A DNA stretch of 64,000 bases from JACCZH01 sp963729445. GTDB lineage: Bacteria > Chloroflexota > Chloroflexia > Thermomicrobiales > CFX8. Below, piece by piece: positions 7,749 through 16,531 of the stretch. Location: NCBI GenBank assembly GCA_963729445.1, contig CAVSNU010000005.1:310001-374000 (forward strand), written 5' to 3'. The notes under the pieces are model-generated. The model was given only the letters and a program-made list of their open reading frames with translations, did not search any database and was not told where the DNA came from. How positions within the stretch are numbered: position 1 is the stretch's first letter; each line of letters opens with the position of its first letter. Position numbers and translations under genes: made by a program.

Positions 7749-8215
7749 GACTGGGCCTCGTGGCCGTGGTAACAGGGGACGCACATAAAGCAGAAACTCA
7801 GCAATTTCTCTTCGGGCATGACTTCGCCGCACACGAGACACCGGGCCAGCCCATCCCGTTCGAGCTGGTCCTGCTGGGCGTCGTCGCGCGCATCAGACTG
7901 AATGTCCTCGTCGGTGCATAGGTAGTAGCCGCTGACGGCTGTGTCGGCTGGCTGCGGGTCTTCCGTGTGTTCGCGTAGCAGCACCTCACAGGCGGCAACC
8001 GTCGACCATGCCCGGTCATCGACCGTCATGCCGGTGCGCTCATCGTGGAGCAAGCCCGCGCAATAGCCCATGATGTGGTGCAGCGCTTCGATGTGGTCTA
8101 GTATCTGCAGGACATTGCGCTCGTCCATACAGGCGCGTTGCGATGCCAGTTGGCGCAACGCGTCCAGTTGTTCCTTCGTGAGAATCCGCTCGTCGCGTAT
8201 GCCGTCCCAACTCAC
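7745..8215 (-). CDS. Hypothetical protein with C-terminal zinc ribbon
   Basis: A 156-residue protein starting MSWDGIRDERILTKEQLDAL. It is helical with an acidic middle. The last 35 residues contain CLVCGEVMPEEKL and FCFMCVPCYHGHE, a treble-clef-like zinc site of the DksA/TraR style, though family membership is not certain. Coupled by ATGA overlaps on both sides. Confidence 0.55.
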   Translation of the reverse strand: MSWDGIRDERILTKEQLDALRQLASQRACMDERNVLQILDHIEALHHIMGYCAGLLHDERTGMTVDDRAWSTVAACEVLLREHTEDPQPADTAVSGYYLCTDEDIQSDARDDAQQDQLERDGLARCLVCGEVMPEEKLLSFCFMCVPCYHGHEAQS

Positions 8216-8646
8216 GCCGCCACCTTCTCTTCCGTCAGCCGTGCCCGGCGTCGCGCCCGGAGTCGCGCCATGCCACGCTCGTAGTCATCCCGTGTCACCG
8301 CGGCCTCCCACGACGCCTCGCCGCAGCTCGGGTTGGTGCACTGGTTCCAAATGCGGCGGATGCGGTACTTGTCGTTGCGCGAGTAGCCTGTCATGTGGGC
8401 GCCGCAGGCCGGGCAGACGTTGCGGCGGCTCATGAGCGTGGCCTCCCCGCGCAGCGTCGTCAGCGCCATCCGGATGCCGTCCGCGTAGGCCGTGGCACGG
8501 TGGTACATCTCTTTGTAGTCCCTGCGATCTCCGGCGTTCTTTGCCGCCTTGGACTGCGCCAGTAACCGATCGGCGTCATCGTTGGCGTTCGCCAGCAGGG
8601 ACTCCAGCCGATGGATGGCCTCGGGGACGGTGTTGGGTGGTGCCAT
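8212..8646 (-). CDS. Ogr/Delta-like zinc-finger protein
   Basis: A 144-residue protein starting MAPPNTVPEAIHRLESLL. The first half is a coiled-coil-like helix pair. The second half has CPACGAHMTGYSRNDKY, then IWNQCTNPSCGEASW, which fits the C-x2-C...C-x4-C pattern with a QCxNxxC core of the P2 Ogr/Delta zinc-finger family of phage transcription activators. A TTG start 13 codons upstream is possible. If the call holds, it could activate late genes outside the window. Confidence 0.6.
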   Translation of the reverse strand: MAPPNTVPEAIHRLESLLANANDDADRLLAQSKAAKNAGDRRDYKEMYHRATAYADGIRMALTTLRGEATLMSRRNVCPACGAHMTGYSRNDKYRIRRIWNQCTNPSCGEASWEAAVTRDDYERGMARLRARRRARLTEEKVAA

Positions 8647-8725
8647 GGGTTCTCGTTTTGCTGCTATACTCAATGTCAGTTCCAATTCGTTCCAGAAATC
8701 GCCGTCTGGCCCTGTTGCAGCAGGG

Positions 8726-9010
8726 TTATGCGGCTCCGTCGAAACCGCGCGCCTCTACCAGTTCACGGCGTCGTCTGGCGTGCGTGTAGGTTGGCGGCTC
8801 CTCTAGCCCGAAGTTGAGCGCGTAGATTGCCTCGATGCGTGCGTTGTCGGCTTCCTGCGCTTCGTAGAGCGCGTCGCCGAGCAGCGAGAGCACCGGCTCC
8901 TCGCGTTCGGGGCAGATCGAGCCGTCGGCCAGGAATAGCACTCTCGCGCGGCGTTTGGCGTCGGACAGCAGCGCCACGACATTCGACGACCGCGGCGTCT
9001 TGTAGGCCAT
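8726..9010 (-). CDS. Hypothetical protein
   Basis: A 94-residue protein beginning MAYKTPRSSNVVALLSDAKR with an ideal AAGGAG site seven bases upstream. It is helical with an acidic centre and arginine-rich end. The same frame stays open upstream to 9496, so this may instead be the C-terminal part of a longer protein. No family recognised. Confidence 0.55.
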   Translation of the reverse strand: MAYKTPRSSNVVALLSDAKRRARVLFLADGSICPEREEPVLSLLGDALYEAQEADNARIEAIYALNFGLEEPPTYTHARRRRELVEARGFDGAA

Positions 9011-9496
9011 CCCTTTCTCCTTTCCTGTCAAGCTTCGCAACGGCACAGTTGCCGTTACAGTGGGATCGGGAGCGGGAGGGAACGCAAGTCCGGATATAGA
9101 GTCTCGGGATACCCCCGCCCGCCCCCTGGTTGTTGGCACGCTGAGTGGCGTCGTTAGCGCATGGCCGGCTCCGATCTCGCACAGTCGTGCAGTCGCTTCG
9201 TTGAGCTCATGCTCAGGCCCGCGGCCGCTCATCAGCCGGAGGCTGGGTAGCTCATGGCCACCTCGCAGAACACGAACGTCAGCGGGTGTACAAACGCCGC
9301 GCTCATGTCCTGCGAGGTAGCGGCGATAGCAAGAGATCGCCACTACCCGAGAAGAGGAGGAATAGGTGATGTCAGGGGTCGCATCACCACCGAGGGCACG
9401 ACCGGTAGTCACGCGCTCGGTGGTGACGGCAACGATGGTGGCGTTGCCGTCGACCGGGGTGAGTCGCGAGGGGGTACGGAAAAGAGTGATGGTCAT
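9011..9496 (-). other. In-frame open extension, possible N-terminal coding region
   Basis: The frame of the gene at 8726-9010 is open for another 162 codons back to an ATG at 9496 (MTITLFRTPSRLTPVDGNA), which lies 2 bases after the TAA of the upstream gene. Third codon positions are mostly G or C in the first half, as in real genes here. It could be a separate coding unit that lost its stop, or the start of a 256-residue protein. The strong internal ribosome-binding site argues for two translation starts. Confidence 0.35.
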
Positions 9497-9498
9497 GG

Positions 9499-9894
9499 TT
9501 AAGCGGCCTTCGCTGCCGGTACGTTGCCCATGCCACGGGCAATCCAGTCGGCAACGTGCTCGGGCAGGATGCGATACGGCGCGCCGGGGCTCGACTGAAA
9601 CGAGTCCAACTTGCCGCTGTGCCCATCGGGCAGCGCCAGGTAGTTGCGGATGGTCTGCTCGTTCATGCTGAGGTCGGTCGCCAGTTGCCTGACGGTCCAC
9701 GACGACCGGCGCCGGCAGAAGTCGGTGATCTGCTGTTCGGTTGAGCGCTCACACTCCAGCTTCAAGATGCGCTCATGCAATGCGTCAAGCTGGGCGACAA
9801 TCCGGTCGAAGACGCTGTTGGCATCGGCGGCGATGGCACGAGTTGACGGTGACGATGTGCTCGTATGGATGGAAGGGGTGTTGTTATGCCGCAT
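9499..9894 (-). CDS. Helix-turn-helix DNA-binding protein
   Basis: A 131-residue protein starting MRHNNTPSIHTSTSS with a GGAGG six bases before the ATG. A coiled coil (VFDRIVAQLDALHERILKLE) precedes a helix-turn-helix (WTVRQLATDLSMNEQTIRNY) and a wing-like end (YRILPEHVADWIARGMG), resembling excisionase or MerR-like winged helices. A role in regulation or excision of the element is plausible. Confidence 0.6.
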   Translation of the reverse strand: MRHNNTPSIHTSTSSPSTRAIAADANSVFDRIVAQLDALHERILKLECERSTEQQITDFCRRRSSWTVRQLATDLSMNEQTIRNYLALPDGHSGKLDSFQSSPGAPYRILPEHVADWIARGMGNVPAAKAA

Positions 9895-10345
9895 GAGAGG
9901 CCTCCGCCGCATCTACCCCATGAAGTGTCGAGATTGCTGGTGCTTCACCGAAGCGGTCGAAGCACTCGTTCCGCAGTTCTTTCGCCGCCCGATGATTTTC
10001 GTCTCGGTTGCGAAGGTGCTCGGTGATGTTGATCTCATAGTCAGCGAAGGTCCAGAGATTACGCTGTTTCCACAGGTGCTGTCCGTCTTCGGCAACGTCC
10101 ATCGTCTGTCCAGCAAAGGGCAGGCCGCTCTTGTCAGGGGCTTTTAGATGCTTGCGAATATCACCCTGCGCGAACCGAAAGAACGCCCGTTCCCGATCCT
10201 CTTCGCCATAAATACCGCGATCAATGCATTCCTGAGCGAACATGCTGGTGGACATCGTGCCGCCAATGGCTTCAAAGAGTTGGCGTACACGCTCTGCCCG
10301 GTTGACAACCTTGCGACCGCCGATGAATGTGATCTGATCCGTCAT
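9884..10345 (-). CDS. Hypothetical protein
   Basis: A 153-residue protein starting MTDQITFIGGRKVVNRAERV. It is helical and charged, with a central RAFFRFAQGDIRKHLKAPD that could contact nucleic acid. No family recognised. Its ATG overlaps the ParB-like gene's stop. Confidence 0.55.
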   Translation of the reverse strand: MTDQITFIGGRKVVNRAERVRQLFEAIGGTMSTSMFAQECIDRGIYGEEDRERAFFRFAQGDIRKHLKAPDKSGLPFAGQTMDVAEDGQHLWKQRNLWTFADYEINITEHLRNRDENHRAAKELRNECFDRFGEAPAISTLHGVDAAEASHAA

Positions 10346-11235
10346 GCTGATTCCTCTCGAATCTCATTGATGATCGAACGAACGTCCTCTCGTATTGCCG
10401 CAATCCGCGGAGCAAGTGGGTCGTCGGGAATCAAACTGGCGCACCGTTTGAGTTCCTCATCAGCACGACGCAGAATCGTCAGGCGCGGGTCTGGCATAGG
10501 CGGCACCTCCGCCAGCGTCGTGATGACCTTGCTCTTGTCACGCATATCGGGGCTCTTATGAAGGGAGTAGAGTTCGTGCCGTTCCGGCTCTTTGCGAGTA
10601 GTAATGTTGCGCAACATCTTGAGCGCGTCGCGTGGCGGGATCGCTGGCTGATCGATGATGGCGACGGCTTCGGCGCGTTCTTCGCTCGGGAGTTCATTCA
10701 GGTGCGTGCGGGCTTCCAGAACGTGGTACTGCTTCCAGTCCGGCTTTTGGAACACCGGAAAGGCATCGGCCGTTTCGACGTGCTGCTCGGCTCGAACCAG
10801 TTCTGTCGTGCTCGTTCCGATAGCCTCAGCAACATCCGCCTTCGGCACCTCATATTTAGGCTTTCGGCCTCGGGAGTCTTTTTCTACCAACTTGGTAGAA
10901 ATAAACGGGGCAACTACCGCCGCTTTACGAACCATCTCCTTGGCAATCTCAAGTTCACTAAGATCCTTGCGCCGAAGATTCTCTTCCAGCTCGAACTCGC
11001 GCAGTTCCGAATCCGACAAGTCACCAACCTGGCGCGCCTCGATCCACTGTCGACCAAGCAATTCGCACGCTCGCAAGCGGCGCTCACCGGCAACCAATCG
11101 ATGGGCCCCATCGATGATGACCGGATGGAACTGGCCGTACTTTTCGATGCTCTTGGCAAGCCCGGCGATATCGCCCAAGTCCTCGCGCCGGCGGTCGCCA
11201 ACGTTGATCTGACTGATGAGGGTTTTGACGATCAT
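10342..11235 (-). CDS. ParB-like nuclease-fold / partition protein
   Basis: A 297-residue protein starting MIVKTLISQINVGDRRREDL. The ParB N-terminal fold is clear: GLAKSIEKYGQFHPVII, then DGAHRLVAGERRLRACELLG (GERR-x-R-A box), then ELELEENLRRKDLS-type residues. A helix-turn-helix region follows (VPKADVAEAIGTSTTELVRA). Known roles are plasmid/phage partition and transcription regulation. It is the second gene of the leftward operon, one base after the Cro-like gene. Confidence 0.85.
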   Translation of the reverse strand: MIVKTLISQINVGDRRREDLGDIAGLAKSIEKYGQFHPVIIDGAHRLVAGERRLRACELLGRQWIEARQVGDLSDSELREFELEENLRRKDLSELEIAKEMVRKAAVVAPFISTKLVEKDSRGRKPKYEVPKADVAEAIGTSTTELVRAEQHVETADAFPVFQKPDWKQYHVLEARTHLNELPSEERAEAVAIIDQPAIPPRDALKMLRNITTRKEPERHELYSLHKSPDMRDKSKVITTLAEVPPMPDPRLTILRRADEELKRCASLIPDDPLAPRIAAIREDVRSIINEIREESA

Positions 11236-11236
11236 G

Positions 11237-11476
11237 CTAGGCCGCCACCTTTTCCTCTTCGAGTAGCCAATGCAATGGCACCCCGAGCGTGTCGGCTGCA
11301 AGCGCTGCAAAGCGCCGAGAAATCGGCTGCTTGCCATTGATGAACCTAGACACTGTTTCTTCAGCGTATCCAGTCTCTATGGCCAGCCATCGTTGGTCAT
11401 TGTTTTGAGCTGCAAGCACCTCGCGAAGACGCCGAGGGCTAAAGATCGGTTTATCAGGGAAAGGGCTGGAACTCAT
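11237..11476 (-). CDS. Cro-like XRE repressor
   Basis: A 79-residue protein starting MSSSPFPDKPIFSPRRLREV. Residues 18-70 are an XRE helix-turn-helix (QRWLAIETGYAEETVSRFIN, GKQPISRRFAALAADTLGVP). It opens the leftward operon and faces the S24 repressor across a palindromic spacer, the layout of a lambda-like immunity switch, so it is probably the Cro counterpart. Confidence 0.75.
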   Translation of the reverse strand: MSSSPFPDKPIFSPRRLREVLAAQNNDQRWLAIETGYAEETVSRFINGKQPISRRFAALAADTLGVPLHWLLEEEKVAA

Positions 11477-11481
11477 TGACT

Positions 11482-11557
11482 GTCACCTCTCAAGGACACG
11501 TGACCGCATGTGATACTCACATGATAATCAATGTCCCTCAAGATGTCAATAACTTGA
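11482..11557. promoter_or_regulatory. Immunity-type operator region with perfect palindrome
   Basis: The gap between the divergent Cro-like gene (start 11476) and the S24 repressor gene (start 11581) holds a perfect 17-base palindrome CATGTGATACTCACATG at 11507-11523. It also holds looser inverted pairs GTCAC/GTGAC (11482-11504) and TCAAG/CTTGA (11538-11557). These are the expected binding sites for the two repressors and should contain both divergent promoters. Confidence 0.65.
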
Positions 11558-11580
11558 TGATCATGGATTACACTATCGCC

Positions 11581-12297
11581 ATGAATGACCTTTCATTTGG
11601 CGAGTGGCTCGAAGATCAAATAAAAGGCTCTGACTATCAGCAGCAAGAATTTGCTGAATTAGTCGGCGCTGATCCAAGCACTGTTTCCAAATGGATTTCT
11701 AATGAGAACAGGCCTCGGGAAGACCGCTGTGACCGCATAGCATTGGTACTTGGTGTAGATCCAAACGAGGTCCGGAGACGAGCTGGTCGTGCCGAGAAAA
11801 AGCCCCGCCCAGAGACGTTGGGCCTCCGCAAAGCTGTTGAAAGGTTCAAATCAAGTCTAGATGCGGCGCTTCCGTTCGGCGCTCAGCAGGCTATTTACAC
11901 CGTGTTCGTGCCTGTATTAGGAGGCGCTCCGGCTGGGGGCCAATCGTGGTCGGCTACGCCACAAGGCGTCATGGCCTTTTCAACGGGTGACCTTGCCGGG
12001 ATCACTGACCCTGCTGTAGTGCTCGTTCGTGGAGACTGCCTGGAAGGCCGCAACATTTATAGCGGTGACCGACTTGTCATTGACCGGCAAGCTTCTCCCG
12101 AGAATGGAGACGTGGTGGTTATGCGGATCGGTGAAGACCACACAGCTAAGGAATGGTGGCTTGAGGAGGATGCCGTGATTCTCCGGGCAGCCTCGCCAGG
12201 TTATCAGCCCATCAGGATTGATCTCGACGAATTCAATCAAGAGAACGTCGAACTCATCGGGGTTGTCAAATTGGTTTACGCGCTCAGAAGACCCTAG
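11581..12297 (+). CDS. CI/LexA-like repressor, S24 peptidase with Cys in place of Ser
   Basis: A 238-residue repressor starting MNDLSFGEWLEDQIKGSDY. Residues 20-65 are an XRE helix-turn-helix (QEFAELVGADPSTVSKWISN). A likely self-cleavage Ala-Gly bond is at about 118-119 (LGGAPAGGQ). The S24 core follows: VRGDCLEGRNIYSGDRLVID and later HTAKEWW with the lysine (about K190). The usual nucleophile in GDSM is replaced by cysteine (about C153), so cleavage may be altered or lost. The frame is open to 11476, but the ATG at 11581 begins the recognisable domain. It should keep the element silent. Confidence 0.82.
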   Translation: MNDLSFGEWLEDQIKGSDYQQQEFAELVGADPSTVSKWISNENRPREDRCDRIALVLGVDPNEVRRRAGRAEKKPRPETLGLRKAVERFKSSLDAALPFGAQQAIYTVFVPVLGGAPAGGQSWSATPQGVMAFSTGDLAGITDPAVVLVRGDCLEGRNIYSGDRLVIDRQASPENGDVVVMRIGEDHTAKEWWLEEDAVILRAASPGYQPIRIDLDEFNQENVELIGVVKLVYALRRP

Positions 12298-12317
12298 TGG
12301 CGGGTCCCTTGTCCAGC

Positions 12318-12359
12318 AATAGAACATGTGTTCTATTCTCCGGTACTATCGCCTATACT
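12318..12359 (+). promoter_or_regulatory. Promoter with perfect LexA-type (SOS) box
   Basis: A 20-base inverted repeat at 12318-12337 has arms AATAGAAC and GTTCTATT around ATGT. Its core GAAC-N4-GTTC is the Gram-positive (DinR/Cheo) LexA operator form. It overlaps the -35 position of a promoter whose -10 is TATACT at 12354-12359 (17-base spacer from TTCTAT). The rhuM-integrase pair begins 24 bases downstream. LexA control is inferred. Confidence 0.6.
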
Positions 12360-12383
12360 TCAGGAAGGACGATGACCTAGCGT

Positions 12384-13322
12384 ATGACTGAGAATAGAGC
12401 GATAGCGGTGTATGAAATTGGCAGCGGTCAGGTCGAGCTTCAGGTTGATGCCGACAACCAGACGGTTTGGCTAACACAAGCAGACATGGCAACGATCTTC
12501 GACGTGAACGTCAGTTCGATTTCCCGCCACATAACGGAGGTCTATGAAACCGGTGAACTGGAGCAGGAGAACACTTTGCAGAAAGTGCAAAGTGTTCAGT
12601 CCAAGAAGCCGGTGAACACCTACAGCCTCGACATGGTGATTTCCGTCGGCTACCGGGTGAACTCCCTGAAGGCAACGCAATTTCGCAAGTGGGCAACGAA
12701 GATCATCCGCGAGTACAGCACCGGTGGTTATGCCCTCAACACCCAGCGGCTGGAGAAGGATCCGGCGGCATTTGCGGAGTTGCGAGCAGAGATCCGCAGG
12801 ATACGGCTTTCGGAGCGGGAGACGTACCTGAAGGTCACAGACGTATTCAAGACAAGCGCCTCAGATTACGATGGAAGCTCTCAGACCGCCCGTAGCTTTT
12901 TCGCCATCGTCCAGGACAAGTTTCACTACGCCGTCACACAGAAGACAGCGGCGCAAATTATCCTGGAGCGCGCATCGGCAGACAAGCCGAATATGGGGCT
13001 GATCTCTCTTTCTGGAGAGACACCAACACGCGAAGAGGCGCGGATAGGCAAGAACTACCTCAATGCGGAAGAGCTGGAGTTCCTAGAGAACATCGCTGAA
13101 CAGTTCCTGTTGTTCTGTGAATCGGCAGTAATGCGCAGGAAGGAAATGATGATGGAAGAGTTCCTGACGCGCCTGAACATGCTGCTGATGGCGAATGAAT
13201 ACCCCGTTCTGTATGACTACCCATCCTATTTGCGTTCGCAAGCCAATACACATGTCGACAACGAACTGAAAAGGTACCGTGCGCTACAGGCAGGAGATAC
13301 GCCCAAGGCATTGAGTGACTAA
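12384..13322 (+). CDS. rhuM: RhuM family protein
   Basis: A 312-residue protein. The N-terminus (VWLTQADMATIFDVNVSSIS, then RHITEVYETGEL) and NTYSLDMVISVGYRVNS are diagnostic of the RhuM family, first named for a Salmonella island protein and common on mobile elements. The first 100 residues contain a DNA-binding-like helix-turn-helix and the rest is helical; the biochemical role is unknown. Its TAA overlaps the ATG of the integrase gene by one base, so the two are co-translated. Confidence 0.85.
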   Translation: MTENRAIAVYEIGSGQVELQVDADNQTVWLTQADMATIFDVNVSSISRHITEVYETGELEQENTLQKVQSVQSKKPVNTYSLDMVISVGYRVNSLKATQFRKWATKIIREYSTGGYALNTQRLEKDPAAFAELRAEIRRIRLSERETYLKVTDVFKTSASDYDGSSQTARSFFAIVQDKFHYAVTQKTAAQIILERASADKPNMGLISLSGETPTREEARIGKNYLNAEELEFLENIAEQFLLFCESAVMRRKEMMMEEFLTRLNMLLMANEYPVLYDYPSYLRSQANTHVDNELKRYRALQAGDTPKALSD

Positions 13323-14500
13323 TGGCCAAACTCAAGGGCAACGTCTACCGCATCGGATCGTCCTGGCGGGTTAAGTATCCGCTCGGCAAAGACCCTGCGA
13401 CCGGCAAGTACCGCACCATCCAGGAGCCCTACCCCACCAAAGAGCTAGCCACCGCCCGGCTGGCCCGGCTGCGTGTCGAGGAGATGGACGGCGTGCTGAT
13501 CGCGCCGTCACGTCTGACCGTCGCGCAGTTCAGTGGCCGCTGGCTGGATGCCAAGGCTGCGACGGTCCGCCAGGCCACCATCCGCACCTATACCAACCGC
13601 GTCGCCATCCTCAACCGCTACCTGGGCCACCGCGTGCTGGGCAGACTGGACGCGCCGGCGGTGCTGGCCTTCCACGCGGCCGCACTCAAGGAGCACAGCC
13701 CTTCAGAGGTGCACCACACGCACGTGGTCCTCTCCACCATGCTCAACGACGCCGTGCGCTGGAACATCATCGGTCGCAACCCGGCCAAAGGCGTCAAGCC
13801 GCCGGCGGTCGAGCGCCCACCGCGTACCGTCTGGGGCCGCGAGCAGATGGTCCGGCTCCTTACCTTTATAGAGGGCCGGGATGACGAGGCCATGTGGCGG
13901 CTCCTGATGACGACCGGCATTCGCGTCGGCGAGCTGTGCGGGCTCAAGTGGGACGACCTGTTCGGTGCACAACTCACCATCCGGCGCACGATGACGATCG
14001 GTGTCGGCAACCGCGTCCACTTCAACGAGCCTAAGTCGAAGGCCGGCCACCGCGTGCTGGCCCTGTCGTCGCAGACCGTGGCCGCGCTTGAACGCGAGCG
14101 TGAGCGGCAACGCAGCCACCGCGCCAGGGTGGGCGACTGGTGGAACGCCGACGGCTGGATGTTCCCCTCCTCGCGCACCGGCGCCTATACCTACACCTCG
14201 ACCGTCGGCGACAAACTGCGAGCGCTATGCAAACTGGCCGGCATCCCCTATATTGGCGCGCACGGTATCCGGCACACCTACGGGACGGATATGATGCGGG
14301 CCGGCGTCTCGCCGCGAGTGGTGCAGCGGCGCATGGGCCATAGTGATGTGAGGGTGACGTTGAACCTGTACTCGCACCCGGACGAGGCCATGGACGAGGC
14401 TGCGGCCGACGTGATCGAGCGGCCATTCGTTGCGGATTCGTTGCGTTCACTTGTGATTGCGGACGACTTTCCGCAGCCACAAGCCAAACGTGAAATGTGA
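13322..14500 (+). CDS. int: Tyrosine recombinase / integrase
   Basis: A 392-residue site-specific recombinase. An Arm-type N-terminal domain (SSWRVKYPLGKDPATGKYR) and a SAM-like core-binding domain (LTVAQFSGRWL onward) precede the catalytic domain. Catalytic residues visible are R201 (TTGIRVGELCGL), K240 (EPKSKAGHR), H314 and R317 (AHGIRHTYG), H340 (MGHSD) and the nucleophile Y350 (LNLYSH). It integrates and excises the element. It lies at the right end, so attR should lie in 14501-14564. Confidence 0.93.
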   Translation: MAKLKGNVYRIGSSWRVKYPLGKDPATGKYRTIQEPYPTKELATARLARLRVEEMDGVLIAPSRLTVAQFSGRWLDAKAATVRQATIRTYTNRVAILNRYLGHRVLGRLDAPAVLAFHAAALKEHSPSEVHHTHVVLSTMLNDAVRWNIIGRNPAKGVKPPAVERPPRTVWGREQMVRLLTFIEGRDDEAMWRLLMTTGIRVGELCGLKWDDLFGAQLTIRRTMTIGVGNRVHFNEPKSKAGHRVLALSSQTVAALERERERQRSHRARVGDWWNADGWMFPSSRTGAYTYTSTVGDKLRALCKLAGIPYIGAHGIRHTYGTDMMRAGVSPRVVQRRMGHSDVRVTLNLYSHPDEAMDEAAADVIERPFVADSLRSLVIADDFPQPQAKREM

Positions 14501-14564
14501 CGAGAGATCTGCTAAAAGCACAGGGATAGAACAGCAACCTTCGGAAAGGGAGGAACAACCCAGT

Positions 14565-15715
14565 ATGAGTATTTCAGGAAAGACCGCCATCGTGGGGGTG
14601 GCGGAATCAGACCAGATCGGGAAAGTGCCCGACAAGCCGGCAATCATGCTGCACGCCGAGGCAGCCCGTTCAGCGCTGGCCGAGGCCGGCCTGACCAAGG
14701 ACGACGTTGACGGGCTCTTCACGGCCGGCATCTCGACCACCGAGCTCGGCGAGTACCTGGGCATTGAGCCGAAGGTGACCGACACGACTGCGGTTGGTGG
14801 CTCATCGTTTGTCATTCATATCGCCCACGCCGCCACGGCCATCGCGACCGGCCGCTGTGAGGTCGCCCTGGTGACCCATGGCGAGAGTGGACGCTCGCGG
14901 GTCGGCATGAGCCGTCCGGCCATCGGACCCGATTCGCTGCGCGGGCAGTTTGAGGCGCCGTATGGATTGCCGCAGCCCGTCGGCGCCTACGCCATGGCCT
15001 GCACCCGCCACATGTACGAGTACGGCACGACCAAGGAGCAGCTGGCGGAGATCGCCGTTGCGACCCGCAAGTGGGCCATGCTCAACCCCAAGGCCATGAT
15101 GCAGGACGAAATCACGATTCGAGGACGTCCTCGATTCGCGCCAGATCACCTATCCGTTCAACCTGCTCGACTGCTGTCTCGTGACCGACGCCGGCGGTGC
15201 CTACGTCATGACCTCGATCGAGCGCGCGCAGGGATCTCAAGCAGACGCCGATCGCCGTTCTCGGTGTCGGCGAAGGTCACGACCACGCCATGATCTCGCA
15301 GATGCCGAGCTACACCAGCTTCGCGGCCAAGCACTCCGGCAAGCGCGCCTTCGACATGGCCGGCGTCAAGCACGAGGACCTCGACCTGGCGATGATCTAC
15401 GACTCGTTTACCTACACCGTGCTGCTCTCGCTCGAAGAGCTGGGTTCTGCGGCAAGGGTGAGGGTGGCGATTTCGTCAGCGGCCAGCGCACGGCTCCGGG
15501 CGGCGATTTCCCGATGAACACCAACGGCGGCGGACTCTCGTACACCCACTCCGGCATGTACGGCATGTTCGCCATCATCGAGGGCGTGCGCCAGCTGCGC
15601 CACGACTACGCCGACCAGGGCATCCGCCAGGTCAAGGACGCTGAGCTGGCGCTCGTCCACGGCACTGGTGGCGTGCTGTCATCCGCCGGTACCGCGATTC
15701 TCGGCACGCGCGTAG
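14565..15715 (+). pseudogene. Thiolase-family acetyl-CoA acetyltransferase, frameshifted
   Basis: The protein starts MSISGKTAIVGVAESDQIGK after GGGAGGA and follows a SCP2/SCPx-type thiolase throughout, but the frame breaks near 15117 (extra base after ACGATT), near 15226 (extra base in a GCGCGC run) and near 15441 (a missing G in CTGGG). A fourth shift at the CGCGCG before 15713 would restore a TAG stop after AILGT. All segments remain conserved (EDVLDSRQITYPFNLLDC, MISQMPSYTSFAAKH, GGDFPMNTNGGGLSY). Either the gene is decaying or the assembly has indels. It pairs with the DUF35 gene at 15796. Confidence 0.8.
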
Positions 15716-15764
15716 GGGAGCGGCATTGCCCCTCCCGGGCAGAGCTCGACGAGTACGCCCCTAC
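15712..15764. repeat. GTAGGGG...CCCCTAC inverted repeat
   Basis: Inverted ends GTAGGGG and CCCCTAC enclose about 40 bases between the thiolase and DUF35 genes. A related but longer element is at 28751-28823. These look like short non-coding dispersed repeats typical of this genome. Confidence 0.5.
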
Positions 15765-15795
15765 GAATATTGATCGCTCGAATGGAGACGTTACT

Positions 15796-16213
15796 ATGGC
15801 TGATTACAAGAAACCGCTACCGCAGCCGGACCCGGTTACCCAGCCGTTCTGGGATAGCCTCAAGGCGCACGAAATGAAGATCCAGCGCTGCAACGACACC
15901 GGCAAGTTCTTCTTCTACCCGCGCGGTATGAGCCCGTTCACGCTCTCGGACAACATCTCCTGGGAGCCCGTTTCCGGCAAGGGCACGCTGCACGCGTTCA
16001 CGATCGTCTACAACCAGCGCCCGCCCGGCTTCGCCGAGGAGGTGCCCTACGTCGTGGCGATGATCGATCTGGACGAGGGTGCCCGCATGATGACCAACCT
16101 GATCGATGTCCAGGCCGACCCGGAGCACGTCAAGATCGGCATGCCGGTCGAAGATCGTCTACGAGGACGTCACCGACGAGATCACGCTGCCGAAATTCCG
16201 GCCGGCGTCGTAA
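15796..16213 (+). pseudogene. DUF35 OB-fold / zinc-ribbon acyl-CoA-associated protein, one frameshift
   Basis: About 138 residues starting MADYKKPLPQPDPVTQPFWD. The aligned features are the CNDTGKFFFYPR ribbon region, WEPVSGKGTLHAFTIVY and VPYVVAMIDLDEGARMMTN of the DUF35 OB-fold proteins that partner thiolases in steroid or acyl-CoA metabolism. One extra base near 16152 (GTCGAAG) breaks the frame; the correct end reads IVYEDVTDEITLPKFRPAS and stops at 16211-16213. It is a natural partner of the thiolase immediately upstream. Confidence 0.78.
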
Positions 16214-16531
16214 CCAGGGCGTTCGCTTGAGCAACGGCATACAGGCGCAATGATGAGGTTGTCCTGATTGATCCGGTCATGAGGAATGCGTAGCGGCGCA
16301 ATGTATTGCGCCTTGCCTGTCCGCTCGGGCGCCGGAGAGGGCGCAATGAATTGCGCCGCTACGAACATGGGGCCACAATTATCGGATGAATCAAGACATC
16401 TTCATAATTACGCCCGTACGACCCACCGTGAACCTTGCGAATAGCAGATTAGCCAGGACTGTCCATAATTGCGCCCGTACGACTTCTCACCGCATCTGTG
16501 TGAATCCACCATCCGAAAGGTTACCCATCCC
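16214..16531. repeat. Intergenic region with dispersed palindromic repeat (copy A)
   Basis: No gene is seen. A 76-base element at 16291-16366 has two GGCGCAAT/ATTGCGCC hairpins separated by a CGCTCGGG spacer, and is closely matched at 47041-47116. A flanking TCCATAATTGCGCCCGTACG segment near 16460-16482 is also present near 47150-47172. This is a mobile or structural repeat, not a terminator (no T-run). Confidence 0.7.

Noticed and set aside
14501..14564. tRNA-derived attachment site after the integrase gene
   Set aside because: No tRNA 3' end or T-loop is seen; attR probably lies here but its core cannot be set without the left end.
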